From contig JAFTOX010000024.1 of NCBI GenBank assembly GCA_017463585.1, positions 1 through 64,000 of the forward strand: a stretch of DNA of 64,000 bases. The letters are read 5' to 3'. A program made the position numbers and the translations under genes. Shown in pieces: positions 1 through 7,989 of this stretch. This DNA comes from Rikenellaceae bacterium. Lineage in GTDB: Bacteria; Bacteroidota; Bacteroidia; Bacteroidales; Rikenellaceae. The notes beneath the pieces are model-generated. The model made no database searches. It was not told where the DNA came from and saw only the letters and a list, made by a program, of their open reading frames with translations. Positions within the stretch are counted from its first letter, which is position 1. Each line of letters starts with the position of its first letter.

Positions 1-919
<919 letters not shown>

Positions 920-1142
920 GTAAAAGAAAATTTAAATATCATAGCTCAATCTCAAAGGTATTGCTTTGAAATACTCTCCGAAGAGAGTGTCAAAACTTAG
1001 CTGCTCAATATCTTCAAAGAACGTTGTTCTATCTATTAAAAAGAACTTCCAAAGTTTGTCGCCTCTTTCGCTGTTGCCCTCAGTTTTCACATCGTCGCAA
1101 CCTCTTTCAGAAGCGCCCCTCGAAACATTCGGAAAGGGACTG

Positions 1143-1174
1143 CAAAGGTATGAACTCTTTTTTAATCCACCAAA
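1143..1174 (-). promoter_or_regulatory. rRNA promoter P2
   Basis: On the minus strand, TACCTTTG (1143-1150) is preceded by TTTG (1171-1174) with a 20-bp spacer. This is a full match to the Bacteroidota -33/-7 promoter. It lies about 225 bp upstream of the 16S 5' end. Between them, a boxA-like GTTCTTTGAAG (1012-1022, minus) fits an antitermination or leader-processing signal. Confidence 0.75.
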
Positions 1175-1248
1175 TTTTTCGAGAACTTTTTTCGAAAAAA
1201 CTTTCTGTTAAGAACTCTGCAACCGTGTTTGCTTCTCGATTGCGGGTG

Positions 1249-1281
1249 CAAAGATAAGGCATTTGATTTCAATCTTCCAAA
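1249..1281 (-). promoter_or_regulatory. rRNA promoter P1
   Basis: On the minus strand, TATCTTTG (1249-1256) has TTTG at 1278-1281 with 21 bp between. With P2 about 105 bp downstream this makes a tandem promoter pair for the rRNA operon. A third TACCTTTG (953-960) lies closer to the 16S end but has no matching -33 element. In the rest of the gap (1282-1494) I see only AT-rich sequence with no gene. Confidence 0.7.
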
Positions 1282-1494
1282 CAATTTTTAAACTTTTTTC
1301 AAAATATTTTTGTCCCGATTTTTCATCATTTTGAACATCAGCAACTTAGCACACAAACTTTTTTGAGCACATTTTCGGCCAAATATGCCACTGAGGGGCG
1401 TTTCGGGCACATTTTCGGGATTTTCAACCCCAATACTTTCATACATAATATTCATTTTTCGGGGTAAAATTGTAGTTATTCCGATTACTTTTCG

Positions 1495-1502
1495 TATATT
1501 TG
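1495..1502 (+). promoter_or_regulatory. -7 element for the YiiX-like lipoprotein gene
   Basis: TATATTTG matches TAnnTTTG and lies 30 bp before the start codon at 1533. I see no strong -33 match. Confidence 0.5.
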
Positions 1503-1532
1503 TAAGTTGTACACTTATAAAAAACGAAGAAA

Positions 1533-2189
1533 ATGATGAAATTGCGCTATATATTATATATAGGTATAGTTTTGGCGGCCGTAGCTTGTGCCCCGACCAC
1601 CCCGAATGATGTCCCCAATTTGGAACACGGCGACCTGCTTTTTCAGGTTTTCAAGCCGAGTGATTTCGCCGAAGCGGTCGAAGGTGTGGCCGTCGGACGC
1701 GACAGCATCAGCTATTCGCACGTGGGCCTGCTCTCGATCAACGAGAACGACACGACGGTAATTGAGGCAGTGTTCAAGGGTGTGCGCGAGGTTACGCTCG
1801 ACCACTACCTCGGCAACTCGGACACCATTGGTGGGCGTCCCATTGTAACCGTTGCGCGCGTCAAGCCCGAGTTTCGTCATCTGCGCGAGGCTGCCGTGGA
1901 GCGTGCCCGCGAGTATATCGGCTGCACCTACGACTTTGTGTTCAGCCCCGCGAACGACTCGATCTATTGCAGCGAGCTGGTGGCGCTGGCATACCTCGAC
2001 GAGGACGGTCGTTCGATCTTCTCGACCGTACCGATGAGCTTCCGCAATATGCAGACGGGCGAGATCGACTCGACGTGGATCGAACATTTCGAGAAATATG
2101 GCGCCGAAGTTCCCGAAGGTGTACCAGGCACCAACCCCTCGCAAATGTCGTGCGACGAGGTGATCGAGGAGGTTTATCGATTCTTTTAG
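1533..2189 (+). CDS. YiiX/YebB-like NlpC/P60-superfamily cysteine hydrolase, lipoprotein
   Basis: The 218-residue protein begins with a lipoprotein signal (hydrophobic run ending AAVACAP, lipobox Cys near residue 20), so it should be membrane-anchored outside the cytoplasm. The body resembles the permuted papain-fold YiiX family. HGDLLFQ and YSHVGLL (probable catalytic His) lie in the first third, and IGCTYDFVF then DSIYCSELV (probable catalytic Cys) near residues 130-150. Members of this superfamily cleave peptide or amide bonds, often in cell-wall peptides. The substrate here is unknown. The first ATG of an ATGATG pair was chosen. The gene stands alone between the rRNA operon and rpmI. Confidence 0.8.
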   Translation: MMKLRYILYIGIVLAAVACAPTTPNDVPNLEHGDLLFQVFKPSDFAEAVEGVAVGRDSISYSHVGLLSINENDTTVIEAVFKGVREVTLDHYLGNSDTIGGRPIVTVARVKPEFRHLREAAVERAREYIGCTYDFVFSPANDSIYCSELVALAYLDEDGRSIFSTVPMSFRNMQTGEIDSTWIEHFEKYGAEVPEGVPGTNPSQMSCDEVIEEVYRFF

Positions 2190-2276
2190 CCGTCGCCACC
2201 CCACTCTCAAACACCCCAAAAGTGCCCCAAATTGAAATATTTTGGGGAGAAAAGTGTGTGTTTGAGAAAAAAGCAT

Positions 2277-2284
2277 TATCTTTG
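2277..2284 (+). promoter_or_regulatory. -7 element for rpmI-rplT
   Basis: TATCTTTG lies 36 bp before the rpmI start, so L35-L20 can be transcribed without infC. A TTTG at 2261 is too close (12 bp) to be a standard -33 box. Confidence 0.55.
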
Positions 2285-2319
2285 CACGCTATGTTTAACT
2301 AATTTAACTGTTTACTAAA

Positions 2320-2514
2320 ATGCCCAAAATGAAAACTAATGCCGCGGCGAAGAAGAGATTTACCTTCACCGGCACAGGTAAGATCAAGCGTCAGCACGCT
2401 TATCACAGTCACATCCTGACCAAAAAAACGACTAAACAAAAGCGTAACTTGTGCTACTCGAGCACCGTTTCGGCTGCCGACGAGCCCAAGATCAAGAAGC
2501 TGTTGGTTAAGTAA
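2320..2514 (+). CDS. rpmI: 50S ribosomal protein bL35
   Basis: The 64-residue product is full length and starts [14 protein letters not shown], the bL35 signature. It is very basic and has the internal [13 protein letters not shown] motif. bL35 is a small protein of the large ribosomal subunit. The gene precedes rplT with 107 bp between, the usual pairing. infC, which normally precedes rpmI in Bacteroidota, is not next to it here. Confidence 0.97.
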   Translation: MPKMKTNAAAKKRFTFTGTGKIKRQHAYHSHILTKKTTKQKRNLCYSSTVSAADEPKIKKLLVK

Positions 2515-2621
2515 TTAAGTAACGCGCTTCACTAACTTATTTTATTAATCAAAGAGCAAATCAGCCCCGAAGAACGTGAGAGAATCACGTCGCTGACAGC
2601 TCGTAAAACTTTTCACACACT

Positions 2622-2966
2622 ATGCCAAGATCAGTAAATGCTGTTGCATCAAGAGCAAGAAGAAAGAAGGTTTTAAAACTTGCCAAGGGTAACTTTGGTT
2701 CAAGGGGAAACGTATGGACGGTTGCCAAAAACACCGTTGAAAAAGGTTTGCAGTATGCTTACGCACACCGCCAAATCAAAAAGAGAACATTCCGCAGCTT
2801 GTGGATCCAGCGTATCAACGCTGCTGCACGCGCTAACGGTATGACCTACTCGCAGTTTATGGGTAAGCTCAATAAGTCGGGTATCGCTCTGAACCGCAAG
2901 GTTCTGGCTGACCTCGCTATGAACAACCCCGAGGCATTCCAGCAGATTGTTAATGCAGTTAAATAG
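2622..2966 (+). CDS. rplT: 50S ribosomal protein bL20
   Basis: The 114-residue product starts [19 protein letters not shown] and contains [17 protein letters not shown], diagnostic for bL20. bL20 binds 23S rRNA early in large-subunit assembly and in several bacteria represses its own operon. The length is normal. Transcription probably ends at the hairpin 3004-3031. Confidence 0.97.
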   Translation: MPRSVNAVASRARRKKVLKLAKGNFGSRGNVWTVAKNTVEKGLQYAYAHRQIKKRTFRSLWIQRINAAARANGMTYSQFMGKLNKSGIALNRKVLADLAMNNPEAFQQIVNAVK

Positions 2967-3003
2967 GCCGCTTTAAGTCGCAACCGCGACCAACAAGCAA
3001 ACG

Positions 3004-3031
3004 AAAGGCGTTCGATCACTCGAACGCCTTT
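3004..3031. terminator. Bidirectional terminator between rplT and the GH3 gene
   Basis: Inverted repeat AAAGGCGTTCGA / TCGAACGCCTTT with a TCAC loop. It lies between the ends of two convergent genes and can serve both. Confidence 0.75.
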
Positions 3032-3092
3032 CTTATTTGATCGAAGTGTGGGGCGCAACAAACTCACGCTTTTGCGCCCACACCAAGACAGC

Positions 3093-4715
3093 TTACTTCG
3101 CGCTGAAACCGTTAGGCAGACCACCTGCGCTTACGGGCATAACACCCTCAGCCTCGATCTGACCCGACAACACCTTGCGCATAGCCTTCATATTCTGATC
3201 TACCGAGCTATAACCGATCACGATACCGTCGAATGCCTTCATATCGATCTGGTCGAGCACGTAGGGATTGTTCATCACCGCCAGAATCACCTTCTGCTGG
3301 CGTGCCCAATCCGTCAGGAAGCCGTAGATCTCCTCGGGTTTCATATTCGAATAGGAGTTGAAATCGTTCTTCGGAGCGCGCAACTCGGGCAGATATACCA
3401 CTGCATACTCAGCGCCCTCGGCCGACAACTTCGCACCGTCGAGCGACGCCAACGACATACGCTTATCGAGCACAACCTCCTTAGCGCGACCCGACTTGAT
3501 CAGCTCAGCGAGCGAGCCCTCGCCCTTCAACGCAACACTCGGACGCTTAACCATCGTCATCGACGCGTCGCAAACCTGCTGAATGAAATCGACCACCTCC
3601 TTGGTTTCGGTATCCTCGTAGATATTCTTGGGATCGATAAAGGGTTTCTCTTCGAGAATGCCGAGCTGCTGCTTCATTTTCAGCACCTTACGCACGCTCT
3701 CGTCCAGACGCTCGCGCGAGATCTCACCCGACTTAACAGCCTTGATCACGTTGCGGATCGAACGGTGCCAATCCTTAGCGGGCATCAACAGCATATCCGA
3801 GCCGGCCTTGAACGACGCCAGCGGAACCATCTCGGCGGGCATATAGGTCGAAACACCCTTCATACCGAGTGCGTCGGTAACCACGATACCCTTGAAGCCC
3901 ATCTCCTCCTTCAACAACTTTGTTACGATCGGATACGACAGCGAGCTGGGCATACCCGTCGGGTCGAGTGCGGGGACATTCAAGTGGCCCACCATCACCA
4001 TCCAAACATCTTGGTTGATTGCCTCCTGGAAGGGATAGAGCTCGATTGCGTCCAGACGAGCACGGTCGAAAGGCAGCGTCGGCAGAGCCTTGTGCGAATC
4101 GACATCGGTGTCGCCGTGGCCGGGGAAGTGCTTAGCCGAGGTCCATACGCCACCGTCCTGCATACCGCGGATCAGTGCTGCGCCATACTTAGCCACCTTC
4201 TCGGGGTTGTCGCCAAACGAACGCTGACCGATAACGGGATTCTTCGGGTTGTTATTGACGTCGATGGTCGGCGCATAGTTGATATGCACACCCACGCGAC
4301 GGAACTGATCGGCCATTGCGCGACCCACCTTATATACCATATCGGTATTCGAGAGGGCACCGAGCTGCATATTGCGCGGGAATTGGGTGAGCGTATCGAA
4401 ACGCATCGAAGCACCCCACTCGCCGTCGATACTGATCACCAGCGGCACGCGCGACTGCTGCTGGAAGGCGTTCATACGGTTAGCGTAATGCACCATTTCG
4501 TCCTCCATAATGATCAGACCGCCAATGCGATCCTTCTTGATCATCTGCTCGATTTCGCCTTCGGGGGTGTAGTGTCCGTAGTTGATAATGAAGAGCTGAC
4601 CGACCTTATCACGCACCGACATTTTGCGCATCATACGCTCGACGGGATCGTTTTTCTGAGCGAAAGAGATCGCAGGCATAATGCAAACCATTAGTAGTAG
4701 AATAATTCGTTTCAT
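3093..4715 (-). CDS. Glycoside hydrolase family 3, beta-N-acetylhexosaminidase-like, exported
   Basis: The 540-residue protein has a signal peptide (cleavage after ISFAQ). The N-terminal GH3 barrel carries KHFPGHGDTDVDSH near residue 200, the signature of NagZ-type enzymes that use a His/Asp pair as acid-base. VTDALGM near residue 277 holds the probable Asp nucleophile. A second GH3 sandwich-like domain follows, ending in a VMPVSAGG motif. Relatives release N-acetylglucosamine from peptidoglycan or chitin-like chains. Many Bacteroidota homologues of about 1000 residues carry an added C-terminal beta-lactamase-like domain, which is absent here. It stands alone, with TAACTTTG at 4760-4767 as promoter. 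Confidence 0.88.
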   Translation of the reverse strand: MKRIILLLMVCIMPAISFAQKNDPVERMMRKMSVRDKVGQLFIINYGHYTPEGEIEQMIKKDRIGGLIIMEDEMVHYANRMNAFQQQSRVPLVISIDGEWGASMRFDTLTQFPRNMQLGALSNTDMVYKVGRAMADQFRRVGVHINYAPTIDVNNNPKNPVIGQRSFGDNPEKVAKYGAALIRGMQDGGVWTSAKHFPGHGDTDVDSHKALPTLPFDRARLDAIELYPFQEAINQDVWMVMVGHLNVPALDPTGMPSSLSYPIVTKLLKEEMGFKGIVVTDALGMKGVSTYMPAEMVPLASFKAGSDMLLMPAKDWHRSIRNVIKAVKSGEISRERLDESVRKVLKMKQQLGILEEKPFIDPKNIYEDTETKEVVDFIQQVCDASMTMVKRPSVALKGEGSLAELIKSGRAKEVVLDKRMSLASLDGAKLSAEGAEYAVVYLPELRAPKNDFNSYSNMKPEEIYGFLTDWARQQKVILAVMNNPYVLDQIDMKAFDGIVIGYSSVDQNMKAMRKVLSGQIEAEGVMPVSAGGLPNGFSAK

Positions 4716-4759
4716 CTGTTTTATAATTTGTTAGTTTAACGTTGTGTCGCACAATTATG

Positions 4760-4767
4760 CAAAGTTA
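4760..4767 (-). promoter_or_regulatory. -7 element for the GH3 gene
   Basis: On the minus strand this reads TAACTTTG, 45 bp before the start at 4715. Confidence 0.5.
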
Positions 4768-4877
4768 GCAAATTATTCGCTTTCGGCAAGCGTGTCGCGC
4801 TAATTTTTGGTGTAAAAAACAATCGAGCCGACCCCATTTTCGGAGGTCGGCTCGGTCGGTATTATCGGCGGCAACGA

Positions 4878-5564
4878 TTAGTATTCGCCCTCTTTGAGAA
4901 TAAAATCCTTCGTGATTGGATATTGATTTTCGTAATTCAGCGTCAAACGTAACTTTTTACCCCACACGTGACTATGCTCGTGATTAAGTGGGATAATGAT
5001 GAATAGGTACTTATCTCCCAATCCTATTAAATACAAATCATCTTTTGTTACTTGATCAAGTCGTTTAACAATCTTTTTATTATAAAAATCTGTATAATGA
5101 CTTTGAATATAGTCATACGGTGTTCGGCATTCTATTTCGAACATTTCAGCTACCGATGAACCTGCTGGGTGATTCTCCCCAACATCTTCTAAACAAATCA
5201 GTTCGATCTTGGCTATACTTTCTGCTGCATACTTCTCACGGAGATAAGGGCTCGACCCGCCTACGGTACGATTAAATCCAATATCACCGTATTTTTCTGC
5301 AAGTTGCTCGTAGATAGCCTTACGTGACTCATCAGTCTCTTTATAATGATAACAGTCATCAATATCTGCATAAATAGCTACGTACCTATAATTGTAATCT
5401 TGTCCCCATTCGGGTACTGCTGGTAATTCGTAAACTTTGACATTGATATTGTTGTATGTAAAGTAGTCCGTAATAAAATGCTCGTGATATGCCTCATAAT
5501 AAGCTCCCCATTCCTTACAAGAGCAAAGAACCATCAAACTGAGTATTATAAATATCTTTTTCAT
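4878..5564 (-). CDS. Unknown lipoprotein downstream of the C10 protease
   Basis: The 228-residue protein starts with a lipoprotein signal (LMVLCSCKE). I recognise no domain. It has many aromatic residues in its first third and alternating strand-like segments such as YLFIIIPL. Only 2 bp separate its start from the stop of the upstream C10 protease gene, so the two are almost certainly co-transcribed and perhaps translationally coupled. In Bacteroides fragilis and streptococci some C10 proteases have inhibitors encoded next to them. That role is possible but I see no inhibitor signature. The gene is clearly more AT-rich than its neighbours. Confidence 0.7.
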   Translation of the reverse strand: MKKIFIILSLMVLCSCKEWGAYYEAYHEHFITDYFTYNNINVKVYELPAVPEWGQDYNYRYVAIYADIDDCYHYKETDESRKAIYEQLAEKYGDIGFNRTVGGSSPYLREKYAAESIAKIELICLEDVGENHPAGSSVAEMFEIECRTPYDYIQSHYTDFYNKKIVKRLDQVTKDDLYLIGLGDKYLFIIIPLNHEHSHVWGKKLRLTLNYENQYPITKDFILKEGEY

Positions 5565-5566
5565 AA

Positions 5567-7087
5567 CTATTGCAGAATCAGTGGTTTATCATAAAGAACC
5601 ATTCGGTAACGTTTACAGTAATGATGCTTATTTTCTGCCCCATCGCCATCAGTTGGGTTACCCTGAGCATCTTTCACTTGGGTAGTGTCAAAAAGTCCGG
5701 ATACGTAATATCCATCACATTCACCGCCCCAACCCATATTGCAATGCATCATTGTTTCAATTTGATTGTCGCGCTGACGTTTAATATAACCATCAATTAC
5801 CCAAGCGTGTCCACTTCTCTTGCCAGTTCCACTTAAATTTTTGGGGCTTGTAGCTCCGATTATTATTGGGCGATCTGTTTCGAGATACTCCAGTATCGTA
5901 TTTTCATTATAGTATTTAACTCTCTGTGCATTAAGATATCCTAATTTCTTTAACGTTTTAGCAGCTCTGTAAGCATTACTCTTACCTTTTTTCTTTGTGT
6001 AAGTCATTGATAAAAAATTATTTTTACCTAATTCAGCGAGTAACGGGGCTATGCCGAGAAGCACAGGTTGATCTATACAAGGATATTGTATCAATCTAAT
6101 TGCCGGCCACAATGGCATTAAATCTCCCACTTGCGACGGATATTGGTGGTATGCTAACAACTGACCAACCGCAACGGCAACACAACCCGCAGGTGCGTGT
6201 CCATTATACACGGTATCTTCTATTGGTTTTGTTGGGCAATTGGCATTGAATGGATAAAATTGCGCCCACTGAGATTGCAACATAGGCTCTACTTGGCTAA
6301 TAGTTACCCAATCTTGCGGAGAGGTGCTACCTCCGTTGCCGCTACCTTCGTCGCCCGAGTTATTTCCTGACCCGCCTGAATTATCACCTGAGCCACCAGT
6401 ATTATTACGTTCGATTAATTTATATTCGCAATAATCATTAACTGTACGCAAGACAAATTTCAGAGTATGATTTACCGCAGATGAACTTTCGCTTGTACGA
6501 GTAATTTCGTTAGACTGAGAAGATAATCCGCCAATCAATGGTGGATTAATCGGATCGCCAATTATAGGCAAGTCAGTAGTATCAGCCTCCTCCTCTTCTA
6601 ATTCATCCTCATAATAATCTATACAACAATCATCATCGTCAAAATCCCAGATAGTTCCCGCTACGTTCTCTATCATCGAAGAGTCTATGCTGCCTTGATC
6701 CATCACCGCAATAATTGGAGCGAGGAAATCGGCTGCCGAAAGGACTGCATATCCCTCCTCGTCCTCGAAATTAACCAAATAGAGCAGAGTGTCGATTGCT
6801 GCGGCTGCCTCGTCCTCAGAAACGCGGGTAGTGTTTTGGAACTTGTCGCCAAGAATCGGGGTAACGTCTTTAATCTGACGGATCTTGCCACCGCGTGTGG
6901 TGTTATTGGCATCCACATCGGCAAGGAAAGAGTTTAGCTCCGCAAGGGCTTTTTCACGCGGAACGTGGTAGGACGGAATTGTTTTGTCTGCTTCCGTTAC
7001 GGGTTGAACGGCAGGTTCGCGTTGGCAGTTCGCCAAGCTGAGTGCAGCAAAGATAAATGCTACACTGATGAAAAAACGTCTGTTCAT
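5567..7087 (-). CDS. C10 family (streptopain-like) cysteine protease, lipoprotein
   Basis: With the start at 7087 (MNRRFF) the protein has 506 residues and a lipobox (SLANCQRE). An in-frame upstream ATG at 7114 would hide the signal peptide. The pro-region contains GYAVLSAADFLAPIIA, typical of the C10/Spi propeptide. A Glu/Asp-rich stretch and a Gly/Ser/Asn-rich linker come next. The catalytic domain has PAGCVAVAVGQLLAYHQYP (Cys about 302), SGHAWVIDGY (His about 427) and MGWGGECDGYY, matching streptopain. Such proteases are secreted or surface-bound and degrade host or competitor proteins. Base composition shifts within the gene: the pro-region end looks like the host genome, while the catalytic half is much more AT-rich. 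Confidence 0.9.
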   Translation of the reverse strand: MNRRFFISVAFIFAALSLANCQREPAVQPVTEADKTIPSYHVPREKALAELNSFLADVDANNTTRGGKIRQIKDVTPILGDKFQNTTRVSEDEAAAAIDTLLYLVNFEDEEGYAVLSAADFLAPIIAVMDQGSIDSSMIENVAGTIWDFDDDDCCIDYYEDELEEEEADTTDLPIIGDPINPPLIGGLSSQSNEITRTSESSSAVNHTLKFVLRTVNDYCEYKLIERNNTGGSGDNSGGSGNNSGDEGSGNGGSTSPQDWVTISQVEPMLQSQWAQFYPFNANCPTKPIEDTVYNGHAPAGCVAVAVGQLLAYHQYPSQVGDLMPLWPAIRLIQYPCIDQPVLLGIAPLLAELGKNNFLSMTYTKKKGKSNAYRAAKTLKKLGYLNAQRVKYYNENTILEYLETDRPIIIGATSPKNLSGTGKRSGHAWVIDGYIKRQRDNQIETMMHCNMGWGGECDGYYVSGLFDTTQVKDAQGNPTDGDGAENKHHYCKRYRMVLYDKPLILQ

Positions 7088-7117
7088 AGATGAGCATTTT
7101 AATTGATTAAACATTTA

Positions 7118-7143
7118 GTATTACAAATAGTATTACAAAAATA
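7118..7143 (-). promoter_or_regulatory. Putative promoter of the C10 protease operon
   Basis: On the minus strand TATTTTTG lies at 7136-7143. A GTATTACAAA motif is directly repeated (7118 and 7130, plus strand) around it. The repeat could be a regulator site. This is weak evidence. Confidence 0.35.
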
Positions 7144-7270
7144 AGAAATACTTATCAAACTATCAAATTTTCCGATAACGATTTTCGGTTCGGGATTGAG
7201 ATTTCTCAAAATTTCGTTATATTTTTGTGGTGAGAAAATTACTGAATTAAAAACTAATAAAACGACAACT

Positions 7271-7441
7271 ATGGAGAGCAAAATCATCAAAGCATTCGAG
7301 GAGAAGGGTGCAATGCGCCCCGGCGACATCGCTACTGCGACAGGTATCGCTAAGGACGATGTCTCGAAAGTGATCAAGAAAATGGTTGCCGACGGCACCG
7401 TTTATTCACCCAAGCGCTGCTTCTACGACCTTAAAAAGTAG
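7271..7441 (+). CDS. Small winged-helix DNA-binding protein
   Basis: The 56-residue product (MESKIIKAFEEKG start) has a helix-turn-helix-like core, MRPGDIATATGIAKDDVSKVIKKM, followed by a wing-like DGTVYSPKRCFYDLKK end. This resembles one minimal winged helix of the MarR/IclR type. It may bind DNA as an oligomer. An in-frame ATG at 7196 precedes the likely -7 element TATTTTTG (7220-7227), so 7271 is preferred. It is monocistronic and ends at a strong hairpin. Confidence 0.75.
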   Translation: MESKIIKAFEEKGAMRPGDIATATGIAKDDVSKVIKKMVADGTVYSPKRCFYDLKK

Positions 7442-7464
7442 GCAGCTCGGAAATTACTCATAGA

Positions 7465-7499
7465 AAAAGCCTCACCGTTTGCAGAGCGGTGAGGCTTTT
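7465..7499. terminator. Bidirectional terminator
   Basis: Stem AAAAGCCTCACCG (7465-7477) pairs with CGGTGAGGCTTTT (7487-7499). It lies between the convergent winged-helix and PqqD-like genes. Confidence 0.85.
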
Positions 7500-7538
7500 A
7501 GTTTGCCGTGAGGCGTTCGGCGTGCAACGTGCAGCAAG

Positions 7539-7808
7539 CTACTCGCTAATCATCTTATGCTCACGCAGTTGCTCGACCCACTTCTCGGCGTCGGTCGTGG
7601 CGGTCAGCTCATCGACATCGTAGCGCGAGGTGAGCAACGCAACCACGTCGGCAACCTCGAACTCACGTCCTGAGAGCTGCTCCAACAACCACTGCGACGA
7701 GCCGTTGAGCTGGATAATACGTGTCAAATCGGCGCCCAGATGACCCTGCATAATCACCACCTTCTCGCCCGCGATATCGCGCACCTTAACCTTCGAATCT
7801 ATCTTCAT
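7539..7808 (-). CDS. PqqD-family protein
   Basis: The 89-residue product (MKIDSKVKVRDIAGEKVVIM start) matches the PqqD fold: an N-terminal strand region, LNGSSQWLLEQLSG in the middle and an HTH-like C-terminal half. PqqD proteins bind precursor peptides for radical SAM or other peptide-modifying enzymes. No such enzyme or precursor lies nearby, so the partner is unknown. The start at 7808 is preferred because the longer frame (7853) runs into the AT-rich repeat shared with the recQ side. Confidence 0.75.
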   Translation of the reverse strand: MKIDSKVKVRDIAGEKVVIMQGHLGADLTRIIQLNGSSQWLLEQLSGREFEVADVVALLTSRYDVDELTATTDAEKWVEQLREHKMISE

Positions 7809-7856
7809 AACGCACTCTGTTTTTGCTTTGTTTTGTAGGGCAAAGATGTGCAATAA

Positions 7857-7968
7857 AATTCATAATTCAAAATTCAAGATTCAAAATTCAAATTCGAGGA
7901 TTCAAAATTATTCACGTCGCACGCCTCATCAGCCACATTTTGAATTGCGAATTGTGAATTGTGAATTA
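7857..7968. repeat. AT-rich ATTCAAAATTC iterons in inverted arrangement
   Basis: The left part repeats variants of ATTCAAAATTC. The right part (about 7938-7968) holds the inverse form (TTTTGAATTGCGAATTGTGAATT). The same word occurs near 31890, 32091, 43421, 54645 and 61972. It separates the divergent pqqD-like and recQ genes. Confidence 0.7.
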
Positions 7969-7977
7969 ATTTATCCC

Positions 7978-7985
7978 TATCTTTG
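7978..7985 (+). promoter_or_regulatory. recQ -7 element directly before the start codon
   Basis: TATCTTTG ends 4 bp before the recQ ATG. If used, transcription would begin at or next to the start codon. Confidence 0.5.
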
Positions 7986-7989
7986 TCGT

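Noticed and set aside
953..960. Third possible rRNA promoter (TACCTTTG, minus strand)
   Set aside because: No -33 partner at the right distance, and it lies only about 35 bp from the mature 16S end.
1024..1257. Small plus-strand frames upstream of the 16S gene
   Set aside because: They lie inside the rRNA promoter and leader region, which explains the sequence better.
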